Source: Pseudomonas rhodesiae (GTDB taxonomy: Bacteria; Pseudomonadota; Gammaproteobacteria; Pseudomonadales; Pseudomonadaceae). From it: a stretch of DNA of 64,000 bases. Positions 41,137-48,504 of this stretch are shown here, piece after piece. How positions within the stretch are numbered: the stretch's first letter is position 1; the number at the start of each line of letters is the position of its first letter. Made by a program: the position numbers and the translations under genes. The stretch spans positions 1-64,000 of the forward strand of contig NZ_VFEU01000019.1 in assembly GCF_007858255.1 (NCBI RefSeq), written 5' to 3'. The notes under the pieces were generated by a model. That model had not been told where the DNA came from and searched no databases. It was given only the letters and a program-made list of their open reading frames with translations.

Positions 41137-42072
41137 TCACTGCGCCTGGATACGGAAACCGAAGCGCGGGAAGTGCACATGCACAGTGCCTGCGCGCTCG
41201 TCGCTACGGCGCAGGATCAGCTCCTCGCGCCCGGCAAACAGCAGCTCGCCGGCCACTGGGTCGACGCCGTAGTCGATCGCGCTGATGGTCACCGCCTGGC
41301 CCGGATGGAAGCCGTTCAAGTCTTCAAACGCTTCGTCCGGCAACGCCGCCGGGGTGGAGCTGCGCGCGATCTCCAGCGCTTGTTCGGCGGTCATCTGGCT
41401 GGGCGTGCCGTGGCCGAAACCGAGCACGCGCCCCAGCCATGCGGACACTGCCGGGTAGGCGTCCACCAGGGGTGCTGTGACTGGCGTGGCTTTGAGGAAC
41501 CACAGCGAATGGGCCAGGGAGAAGTCGGCAATCGACGGCTCGCCAAACAGAAAATCCCCCGCCTCGCGCTGCAACTGTTGCTCCAGGCGCGTCATGATAG
41601 CTGGCCATTGATGCTTGGCCACGTCGGCGCTCAGCTTGCTCGCCGAACCGCCGCTGAACAACGCGGCGCGGTCGGCCATAAAAGCTTTGATCGCTTCCGG
41701 CGGCAATTTGCCGAAGCGCACCGCCACCGATTCCGGCTGGAACACCAGGCTCACCGCGTGAGCGAACACCACGCTGTCGGCCCAGGTGGCGAAGGTCTGG
41801 GTGATCATTTCCTGGCCGAGGGGGAACAGCGCCGGCGCGGCTTTTTCCTGCTCCAGGCGTCGGGCGATCAGCGCGGTGTCACAGTAGATATCGGCGCCGA
41901 TCTGCAACACCGGAGTCTTGCGGTAGCCGCCGGTGAGCGCGGTCAGGTCCGGTTTGGGCATCACCGGCGAGATCAGCACGGACTGCCAGGACAGGCCTTT
42001 GAAGCCCAGCAGCAGCCGAGCTTTTTCTGCAAAGGGTGAGGTGGGGTAGTGGTGAAGAATGAGCTCAGACAT
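41137..42072 (-). CDS. Glutathione S-transferase family protein
   Basis: The 311-residue protein has a thioredoxin-like GST N-terminal domain (LILHHYPTSPFAEKARLLLG, RKTPVLQIGADIYCDTALIA) and an all-helical C-terminal domain (GEPSIADFSLAHSLWFLKAT). An additional C-terminal extension of about 80 residues (GQAVTISAIDYGVDPVAGEL to HVHFPRFGFRIQAQ) looks like a small beta domain and is longer than ordinary GSTs. The substrate is unknown. It is a single-gene unit. Confidence 0.82.
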   Translation of the reverse strand: MSELILHHYPTSPFAEKARLLLGFKGLSWQSVLISPVMPKPDLTALTGGYRKTPVLQIGADIYCDTALIARRLEQEKAAPALFPLGQEMITQTFATWADSVVFAHAVSLVFQPESVAVRFGKLPPEAIKAFMADRAALFSGGSASKLSADVAKHQWPAIMTRLEQQLQREAGDFLFGEPSIADFSLAHSLWFLKATPVTAPLVDAYPAVSAWLGRVLGFGHGTPSQMTAEQALEIARSSTPAALPDEAFEDLNGFHPGQAVTISAIDYGVDPVAGELLFAGREELILRRSDERAGTVHVHFPRFGFRIQAQ

Positions 42073-42154
42073 GCCAGGGTCCAGTTGTCAGGTTGAGCTG
42101 CCAGCTTAGCGCGCAATGGGTGGCGATGCCGTGATGGGAACCCATCAGTCGAAT

Positions 42155-42424
42155 CTATGCACCACTGGCGGCCAGGCACTCCTTGGCGCTCTTCTTGAGT
42201 TTTTTGATCAGCCGTTCCTGACGCAAGGCGTCGCCTTTGCTTGCACATTGCTCGGTGTACACCAGCGCCACCGCCGGGCTGGACTGGAAAAACCGCGCGC
42301 CCTTGCCGCTTTGATGCTGAGCGAAGCGGCGCATCGGGTCATTGCTGATGCCGCAATACAGCGCGCCGTTGGCGGCGCGCACCAGGTAAACGAACCAGGG
42401 TTTGGGGTCGGTGAGAGTCGTCAC
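42155..42424 (-). CDS. GIY-YIG nuclease family protein (YhbQ-like)
   Basis: The 89-residue product carries the GIY-YIG fold in WFVYLVRAANGALYCGISND, followed by RRFAQHQSGKGARFFQSSPA and the conserved Glu in QERLIKKLKK. Bacterial members such as YhbQ of E. coli are stand-alone domains proposed to act on damaged DNA. It is on the minus strand just after the NTF2-like gene. Confidence 0.85.
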   Translation of the reverse strand: MTTLTDPKPWFVYLVRAANGALYCGISNDPMRRFAQHQSGKGARFFQSSPAVALVYTEQCASKGDALRQERLIKKLKKSAKECLAASGA

Positions 42425-42460
42425 GGATCGAGTCGGTCAACCAGAAGAGCGCCCAGCTTA

Positions 42461-42931
42461 TCAACGACTGGCCTGGAATGCCTTGAGACCTTTGCGTGCC
42501 TGGGCGCGTACGGCGTTTTTCACCAGCGGCGTCCAGCCCAGCAACAGACCTTTGGTGCCCAGGGCCTGACGCGACCAACGCCACAGATCGAAGTGGTCGT
42601 GGTGCTCGCAGATCTTGCCGTCACGGAACACAAAACGCGCCTGGATATCATTGACCACTGTGTTGCCGGTGGCGCTGAACAGGTAGGTCGCCACCCAATG
42701 GGCGCTGCCGCGGGTGTCGTCGCTGCGCACTTGGTCGAAGGTCAGCGAGAAGTCCTTGGCGCGGGTGGTGAGCATGCGCCACATATCGCCGACGTCCCGA
42801 CCGCGCAGCTCACCGAACGCCGGGTCGCTGAAGATCACGTCGTCGCTGTAGCAGGCGCTCATGGCGTCGGCGTCCAGGCGTTGGAACGCGCGATAGAACT
42901 CGGTGATCAGGGCGTTGTGGGCATCACTCAT
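42461..42931 (-). CDS. NTF2/SnoaL-like protein
   Basis: From the ATG at 42931 the product is 156 residues and begins MSDAHNALITEFYRAFQRLD. DADAMSACYSDDVIFSDPAF and the later strands (ARFVFRDGKICEHHDHFDLW) give the cone-shaped NTF2-like fold of the SnoaL group, which includes isomerases, dehydratases and many proteins of unknown function. The upstream open extension to 43084 runs antisense to the regulator region and is not credible. Confidence 0.8.
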   Translation of the reverse strand: MSDAHNALITEFYRAFQRLDADAMSACYSDDVIFSDPAFGELRGRDVGDMWRMLTTRAKDFSLTFDQVRSDDTRGSAHWVATYLFSATGNTVVNDIQARFVFRDGKICEHHDHFDLWRWSRQALGTKGLLLGWTPLVKNAVRAQARKGLKAFQASR

Positions 42932-43023
42932 GGGCAGGCTCCGTCGACGGCAAAAAAGATAGCCGCACGATAAGCCGCCCGCGCCGCCAAGGCTACTGAC
43001 ATTCACCGCGCCAATAGCCCGCC

Positions 43024-43659
43024 TCAGGGCACCATGCCGCAACTGCGGGCATAGGCGAAGAGGTCTACGTCGGTGGAAATGCACAGCCGGTTCATGGCAG
43101 TGCTCTTCTGCTTGCTGATGGTGGACACACTGCGATTGACCCGCGCCGCGATCTGGCTGACGGTCATGCCGCTGGCCAGCATGCGTACCACCTCACGCTC
43201 TTTTTCGGACAATTGCGGCTGTCGCGATTGGTCACCCGGCCCGGCTTCCACCAGCTGGGCCCGCAGGCATTCACTGACAAAGGTCTGGCCCGCGCTTACG
43301 GTCTTGATCGCCAGCGGCAGCTCCTTGGCCGACGCACTTTTGGCCACGATAGCCCGCGCGCCGTGGGCAAAGGAGGCTCGCAACGTGGCGATATTGGCAA
43401 ACATGGTCACCAGGATCACCGGCAACGTCGGGTACTGGCGGTGCAGCAGGCTCAACAAACCGTAGCCGTCCGCCTGCTGGCCACCAGGCATGGCGAAATC
43501 GGTCACCAGCACATCGCAGGGTGTGGTCGCCAGCACACGCAGCAGTTGATCGGGACCGTCGGCCTCGCCCACCACTTTGCACCGTCCATTCGCCTCGATC
43601 ACCACTCTCTGCCCGATGCGTACGATGGGATGATCGTCAGCAATGATTACGCGAAGCAT
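43024..43659 (-). CDS. LuxR/NarL-family response regulator (RcsB-like)
   Basis: The 211-residue product starts MLRVIIADDHPIVRIGQRVV. It has a receiver domain with phosphoacceptor Asp in DVLVTDFAMPGGQQADGYGL, then a LuxR-type HTH (LSEKEREVVRMLASGMTVSQ, IAARVNRSVSTISKQKSTAM). The long receiver loop with PGGxxxDGY and the HTH wording are those of RcsB/BvgA-type regulators, which often control fimbriae. It lies 200 bases from the receiver-HPt gene on the same strand, next to the pilus cluster. No sensor kinase is present in the window. Confidence 0.85.
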   Translation of the reverse strand: MLRVIIADDHPIVRIGQRVVIEANGRCKVVGEADGPDQLLRVLATTPCDVLVTDFAMPGGQQADGYGLLSLLHRQYPTLPVILVTMFANIATLRASFAHGARAIVAKSASAKELPLAIKTVSAGQTFVSECLRAQLVEAGPGDQSRQPQLSEKEREVVRMLASGMTVSQIAARVNRSVSTISKQKSTAMNRLCISTDVDLFAYARSCGMVP

Positions 43660-43859
43660 AAATACCCACAGATGATGGCCACTAGATTCCGCGCAAAATA
43701 CCCCCGCCGCCATCCCTCAACAACCGCAGAAGTCTCGGCGTTTTTCCTCACGATCAATGTTTGATAGCCGCCGCTTTTGGGCCTACAAAATAAAAAGAAA
43801 ATACCTACAGCTATTACCCTCAACACAGCCTTCCCTTTCCCTACAAATGTCTGCGGGCA

Positions 43860-44669
43860 TCACAATGAGCCCAAGTAAGTGAGGTAAGCACGTAGGTCGG
43901 CCTGGAAGGCGTCCAGGTGCGCCTCATTCAACACCACGCCCTCGGCATGCACCCGCTCGATCAGGCTCATGCCGCGTAGCTCCAGCTCGGCCATGCCCAG
44001 AAAAGCCAGGCTACCCACCAGGCGGTGCAGGCTTTCGGCGGTCAACGACGCGTCGCGGATTTTGCGTGCATGGTCGAGCATCAGGGTGTCTTCCCGCGCT
44101 TCGCGCAGCAGGCTGACGAGCATCTGGTCGACAACCCGCGCATCCCCGAAGGCTTCGATCAGACCCGCACGGGTCGGCCAGCCCGTGGTCTTGGGCAGCA
44201 CCGGCACCACATCGGACGGCCCCGGTAACCAGCACGCCAACACCCCATGCAGTTGTTCAAGGGTCAACGGCTTGACCAGCCAGGCGTCCATGCCAGCTTC
44301 TCGACAACGCTGTGGGTCGTCATGCACCAGGTTGCCGGTCAGGGCAATGATCGGCACCCGCCGCTGTGCGTTGGCATGTTCGCGCAGGCGAATCGCGCGG
44401 CTCATGGTGTAGCCGTCCATCTGCGGCATCTGGCAATCGCTTATCACCAGGTCGAACGGGGTCTCGGCCAGGGCCGCCAAACCGTGCTGCCCGTCTTTTG
44501 CCAGTTGGTGGCCCAAGCCGAGTTTTTTCAATAGCCACCCCATCAAGACGCGGTATGTCGCATGGTCTTCCACCACCAGGACCTTCAGGTGCCGCCAATG
44601 GCGGGGCGGCTCGGTCGAAGGTGTCAATTCACGGGAAAGCACTGCGTCCGAAGATACGTCAGTCTCCAT
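43860..44669 (-). CDS. Receiver-HPt two-component protein
   Basis: From the ATG at 44669 (after GAGGTGACC) the product is 269 residues. It has a receiver domain (LKVLVVEDHATYRVLMGWLL, Asp in FDLVISDCQMPQMDGYTMSR, Lys in DAWLVKPLTLEQL) and a C-terminal HPt domain with the phospho-His in AESLHRLVGSLAFLGMAELE. This is the tail of BvgS/EvgS-like hybrid kinases as a separate protein with no kinase core. It could relay phosphate from an unlinked sensor to the LuxR-type regulator encoded next. It is divergent from the DUF1120 pilus operon. Confidence 0.8.
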   Translation of the reverse strand: METDVSSDAVLSRELTPSTEPPRHWRHLKVLVVEDHATYRVLMGWLLKKLGLGHQLAKDGQHGLAALAETPFDLVISDCQMPQMDGYTMSRAIRLREHANAQRRVPIIALTGNLVHDDPQRCREAGMDAWLVKPLTLEQLHGVLACWLPGPSDVVPVLPKTTGWPTRAGLIEAFGDARVVDQMLVSLLREAREDTLMLDHARKIRDASLTAESLHRLVGSLAFLGMAELELRGMSLIERVHAEGVVLNEAHLDAFQADLRAYLTYLGSL

Positions 44670-45048
44670 GGTCACCTCATGGTTGCGGTCGTTTTTGCAG
44701 CGCGCGGCATTCGCAACAAACCGACAGCGCTGACGTAGCAGCCAGGCAAACAGAGTCGAAACACTCACATGACTACTTATCGCGACGTCACGCTATCTCC
44801 ATGGGTGGCGTCATGACGATGCAAAAACTACGAAAAAACCAACTTTCCTACATATTCGACAAACCTATTCCGACAAGCATCCGACACACGTCCGCCGCTC
44901 GATCATTCTCGTAATAGTTGTATTCCCCCTCCTGTGCCCCGTCGCTAGATTGCACCCCACCCCGATCACTGGGAACGGACGACCGCACCGCGGCGCCTGG
45001 AAACCGACATGCTTGCCAACCACCGACTTTGTATTGGAACAACCTGAA
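44670..45048. other. Divergent control region between the phosphorelay gene and the pilus operon
   Basis: This 379-bp region has no convincing gene. It contains three same-orientation CGACA repeats at 44857, 44871 and 44882 (CGACAA, CGACAA, CGACAC) spaced 14 and 11 bases, possible regulator sites. The first pilus gene has no strong ribosome-binding site. Confidence 0.35.
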
Positions 45049-45675
45049 ATGAACACGTCGTTAAACCTGGTGGGTGCCGCCCTCTTGCTCGCCAGTGCCT
45101 CATCCGCGTTTGCAGCCAGCTCCGTGGAGCTGACCGTCAAGGGCACCATCACCCCCAGCGCCTGCACGCCCAGCCTGCCTGGGGCCGTGGACTTTGGAAA
45201 AATCTCGGCTAAGGACCTGACCCCCGACAACCACACCGTGCTGGAAGTCAAAACCCTGCAACTGACGGTGAGTTGCGAAGCGCCGACGCTCTTTGCCATC
45301 CACCCCGTCGACAACCGGGTAGGCACCTCGACCCGCTCCGGGGCTTATGGCTTGGGGCTGGTGGACGGCACCACGGAGAAACTGGGCCGTTATTTCCTGT
45401 CGCTGCGCAATCCTGTGGCGGATATTCCGTCGACGTTGTTGGGGCAGTACACGACGGACCGATGGTCGCCCGTGGATGAGGACGAGGCGATCATCCCCGG
45501 CATGCTGGTGGCTTTCGGCAGCCTCGACGCCCAAATCGGCTGGCTCCCCCATCCCCTGCAAAATGCCGCCGCAGAGTTCGTCTTCAACACCGCGATTGCC
45601 CCGGCAAACGACCTGACTCTGACCAACGACGTGGCATTGGACGGCTCCGCCACGCTGGAGCTGAAGTACCTGTAA
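45049..45675 (+). CDS. DUF1120 fimbrial-like subunit 1
   Basis: The 208-residue secreted protein starts with a signal peptide (LVGAALLLASASSAFA) and has the DUF1120 pattern: ASSVELTVKGTITPSACTPS, VDFGKISAKDL, a second Cys in LQLTVSCEAPTLFAIHPVDN and the closing DGSATLELKYL. The two cysteines should form one disulfide and the last strand ends in an aromatic/hydrophobic donor-like beta motif as in chaperone-usher subunits. The ATG at 45049 is preferred to the frame opening at 44950. It is first of four similar genes before the chaperone and usher. Confidence 0.85.
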   Translation: MNTSLNLVGAALLLASASSAFAASSVELTVKGTITPSACTPSLPGAVDFGKISAKDLTPDNHTVLEVKTLQLTVSCEAPTLFAIHPVDNRVGTSTRSGAYGLGLVDGTTEKLGRYFLSLRNPVADIPSTLLGQYTTDRWSPVDEDEAIIPGMLVAFGSLDAQIGWLPHPLQNAAAEFVFNTAIAPANDLTLTNDVALDGSATLELKYL

Positions 45676-45720
45676 CCCACTCAACACTGCGTTGACCTCT
45701 CCCGAAAGGACTCTGTGCCC

Positions 45721-46335
45721 ATGAAAGCCTTTGCTTACCGGCTCCTGCTGACACTGCTGTGTGTACCGCCGGCGTTCGCCGCCAGCTCCACCGACCTCGC
45801 CGTCAAGGGCAGCATCACCCCCAGCGCGTGTGCGCCATTGATGTCCGGCGGCAGCGAAATCGACTTCGGAAAAATGACCGCCAAGGACCTTAACTCGGAT
45901 CACTACACCTCTTTGCCGGGCCAGTCCCTGCACCTGAGCGTGATGTGTGAGGGGCCGACGTTTTTTACCTTAAATACCATCGACAACCGCGCCGGTACTT
46001 CCGCCAGCCCCAGACACTGGCATGGCCTGGGCATGACGCCCCATGACGAAAAACTCGGCGGCGTGGCCTTCCGCGTGCGCAACCCCGTGGCCGATGGCGC
46101 CGTGGTGAGGATGGTGATATCCAGCGACGGTGTGACCTGGAGCCCCAGCGACATCCTGAGCTACGCATTCAAAAGTGCGGTCGCCAGCGATTCCGGCCAA
46201 CTGGCGCCCATTGCGGTGAAGGACTTTAACGCCGATCTCAGATTATTCACGCGGGTTGCCCCCGCAGACGAGTTGACGCTGATCGATGAGGTGCCCATCG
46301 ACGGTCACGTCACCGTACAACTCAACTACCTCTAA
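45721..46335 (+). CDS. DUF1120 fimbrial-like subunit 2
   Basis: This 204-residue secreted subunit has a signal peptide (AYRLLLTLLCVPPAFA), then ASSTDLAVKGSITPSACAPL, KMTAKDLNSDHYTSLPG, the second Cys in LSVMCEGPTFFTLNTIDN, and a C-terminal GHVTVQLNYL. AAGGA is 10 bases before the ATG; a GTG two codons upstream is an alternative. It is a paralogue of its neighbours but the most divergent in the middle third, so the genes are probably not recent duplicates. Confidence 0.82.
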   Translation: MKAFAYRLLLTLLCVPPAFAASSTDLAVKGSITPSACAPLMSGGSEIDFGKMTAKDLNSDHYTSLPGQSLHLSVMCEGPTFFTLNTIDNRAGTSASPRHWHGLGMTPHDEKLGGVAFRVRNPVADGAVVRMVISSDGVTWSPSDILSYAFKSAVASDSGQLAPIAVKDFNADLRLFTRVAPADELTLIDEVPIDGHVTVQLNYL

Positions 46336-46367
46336 CTGCCCATTGACTCGAAAGGAACTCGCTCCCG

Positions 46368-46988
46368 ATGAAAAGCCTGCTCACTCCCCTCGCCACCGGC
46401 CTGTTGTTGCTCGGCTCTGCCGCCACTTATGCGGCGTCCACGGTCGACTTGACCGTCAAGGGCCTGATCGTACCCAGCGCCTGCACGCCGAGCCTGACCC
46501 GGGGCGGCGTCATCGATCACGGCAAGATTTCCGCCAAGGACCTGCGCCCGGACAACCCAACGCTGATCGGCACCCACACCATGACCATGGCGGTCGTCTG
46601 CGATGCACCGATTCAATTTGCCCTGCATTCCGTCGACAACCGTGCCGGCTCATCGGCCTCTCCCGCCAATTACGGCCTGGGCCTGATAAACGGCACGCAG
46701 AAACTGGGTTGGTTTCTGCTGACCGTGCGCAACCCGGTCGCCGATGGCGCGCAGATGCAGTCGATTGTCTCCGGCGATGGCGGCAATACCTGGTACGGCG
46801 ATAACGCCTGGGACGCCGGCCTGTACGTTTCGATCGCTACCATGGCCGACCCTAGCCAGCCGGCCTCGGTCAAGGAACTGGTCACGGATCTGGAAGTGCA
46901 AACCGTGATCGCCCGTACCGATGGCCTGGACCTGAGCAACGAGGTCACCATCGACGGCTCCGCCACGCTTGAAGTGAAGTACCTGTAA
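46368..46988 (+). CDS. DUF1120 fimbrial-like subunit 3
   Basis: The 206-residue secreted subunit has a signal peptide (TPLATGLLLLGSAATYA), ASTVDLTVKGLIVPSACTPS, VIDHGKISAKDLRPDNP, the second Cys in TMAVVCDAPIQFALHSVDN, and GSATLEVKYL at the end. AAGGA precedes the ATG by 11 bases. An intrinsic terminator directly follows this gene, so subunits 1-3 should be made in excess over the downstream chaperone, usher and tip proteins. This subunit or subunit 1 is the best candidate for the major shaft protein. Confidence 0.85.
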   Translation: MKSLLTPLATGLLLLGSAATYAASTVDLTVKGLIVPSACTPSLTRGGVIDHGKISAKDLRPDNPTLIGTHTMTMAVVCDAPIQFALHSVDNRAGSSASPANYGLGLINGTQKLGWFLLTVRNPVADGAQMQSIVSGDGGNTWYGDNAWDAGLYVSIATMADPSQPASVKELVTDLEVQTVIARTDGLDLSNEVTIDGSATLEVKYL

Positions 46989-46996
46989 CCCTGGGT

Positions 46997-47035
46997 GCCC
47001 ATGCCTGGCTGACGCGTGCGGCATGGGCTTTTTTT
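46997..47035 (+). terminator. Intrinsic terminator inside the pilus cluster
   Basis: GCCCATGC (46997-47004) pairs with GCATGGGC (47021-47028) and seven T follow. It lies eight bases after subunit 3 and before subunit 4, all on the same strand, so it probably sets stoichiometry by partial termination. Confidence 0.75.
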
Positions 47036-47073
47036 CGGATCTGCCGAGCTTGCCTCGGCCAATGGCGCAATCG

Positions 47074-47700
47074 ATGAACACCTACCCCTGCACTGCGGTG
47101 ATCGTGTTTTGGCTGACCAGCGCCGCTGCGGCCCACGCCGCATCGAAGGTGGACGTCACCGTGACCGGTCGGCTGACCCCGGACGCCTGCCTGGTGACGC
47201 TGTCCGACGAAGGCGTGATCGACCACGGCAAAATTCTTTCCCATACCCTCAGCGACGACGTGGTCACCGAGCTGCCCAGTCGCGTACTGCAACTGCATGT
47301 GCAGTGCGGCCGGCCGATGCTGTTCGCCCTGGTGGGGCTCGACAACCGAGCGCAATCCTCCCTGGACCCTGATGTGCTCTATGGCCTGGGCCGAAATATC
47401 CATGCCCCGGCCGAGCGCCTGGGCTCGGTGGCCCTGTCATATCGCAACCCGGTGGGGGACGCCCAAGCCTTGCAAGTGCTGGCCTCCGATGACAGCGGCG
47501 AAACCTGGCGCCCGGCGTCCGAAGCCTGGCCCAAAACCTATATCGGCTTTGCCCCGGTTGGGGATCGCCAGCCCGATTTCATCGGCCAGTTAAGCGCCCA
47601 ACTCCAGATCGACACGTCCATCAACGCGACCCAGTACCTGACCCTGGATCAGGCAGTGCCGCTCGATGGCTCCGTGGTGTTGGACCTGCGCTACCTCTGA
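47074..47700 (+). CDS. DUF1120 fimbrial-like subunit 4
   Basis: The 208-residue subunit begins MNTYPCTAVIVFWLTSAAAAHA (signal peptide at 47074; an ATG at 47062 is the alternative). It has ASKVDVTVTGRLTPDACLVT, VIDHGKILSHTL, the second Cys in LQLHVQCGRPMLFALVGLDN, and GSVVLDLRYL at the end. It follows the mid-cluster terminator and is 19 bases from the chaperone gene, so it belongs to the assembly half of the cluster. It could be an adaptor or a less abundant subunit. Confidence 0.8.
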   Translation: MNTYPCTAVIVFWLTSAAAAHAASKVDVTVTGRLTPDACLVTLSDEGVIDHGKILSHTLSDDVVTELPSRVLQLHVQCGRPMLFALVGLDNRAQSSLDPDVLYGLGRNIHAPAERLGSVALSYRNPVGDAQALQVLASDDSGETWRPASEAWPKTYIGFAPVGDRQPDFIGQLSAQLQIDTSINATQYLTLDQAVPLDGSVVLDLRYL

Positions 47701-47719
47701 CTTCTATGGAAACCCTCTC

Positions 47720-48421
47720 ATGACCACAGTGCTCAACCCCGCAACCTGCCTTATGGCCCTGGCGCTGCTGCTCGGCGGCACGGGCGCACGGGCTGACGGC
47801 ATGGTCCCGGACACCTCCGTGGTGATCGTTCACGAAGCCGAGGGCGAAGCCGCCGTGTCGGTCACCAACACCGACAGCCAACTGGCGCTGCTGCATGTCA
47901 CGTTGCAAGACATCCCCGAAGACACCGAACCCTTGCTGGTGGTCACGCCGCCGCTGTCGCGGGTGGAGCCGTCCAAATCGCAACTGGTGCGCTTCATCCT
48001 GCAAAGCCAGCAACCGCTGCTCACCCAGCGCCTCAAACGCGCGATTTTCGAAGGCATGCCCCAGGGCCGCCCCGCCACGCAAGCCGGGCATGCCCGGGTG
48101 GGTGTGACGGTGCGCCAGAACCTGCCGGTGATCATTCATCCCAAGGGCTTGGCGCCCAATCGCACACCTTGGACTGAGCTGACGTGGTCACAGCACGGCA
48201 ATACGTTGCAGGTGCGCAATACCAGCCCTTATGTGGTGCGCCTGGCCCAGGAGCTGCGGCTGCTGCCCGGCGACGGCAAGGCGATGTTGCCGCGCACCTA
48301 TGTGCTGCCGGGGGAAACCCTGAGTGTGCCGGCCAGCGGTGGTCCGGCCACCAAGGTCCGGCTGCAACCGGCCACGGTGTACGGCTTTGCCGTGGCGGCC
48401 TACGAAGCACCGATTACCTGA
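47720..48421 (+). CDS. Periplasmic pilus chaperone
   Basis: The 233-residue chaperone has a signal peptide and the two-domain immunoglobulin-like PapD fold: TSVVIVHEAEGEAAVSVTNT (G1-type strand with hydrophobic alternation), LLVVTPPLSRVEPSKSQLVR (the conserved pre-F loop with Arg and Lys), and ARVGVTVRQNLPVIIHPKGL. It caps subunits and delivers them to the usher. It lies between subunit 4 and the usher gene. The second domain is normal in length. Confidence 0.85.
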   Translation: MTTVLNPATCLMALALLLGGTGARADGMVPDTSVVIVHEAEGEAAVSVTNTDSQLALLHVTLQDIPEDTEPLLVVTPPLSRVEPSKSQLVRFILQSQQPLLTQRLKRAIFEGMPQGRPATQAGHARVGVTVRQNLPVIIHPKGLAPNRTPWTELTWSQHGNTLQVRNTSPYVVRLAQELRLLPGDGKAMLPRTYVLPGETLSVPASGGPATKVRLQPATVYGFAVAAYEAPIT

Positions 48422-48504
48422 CGAACAACCCCAGGCGGTTACCGCCTGCATCGAAGTGACGGCTCGATGACCGTCACCAGGACGCTCCAGCGTCCATCAT
48501 TCGA

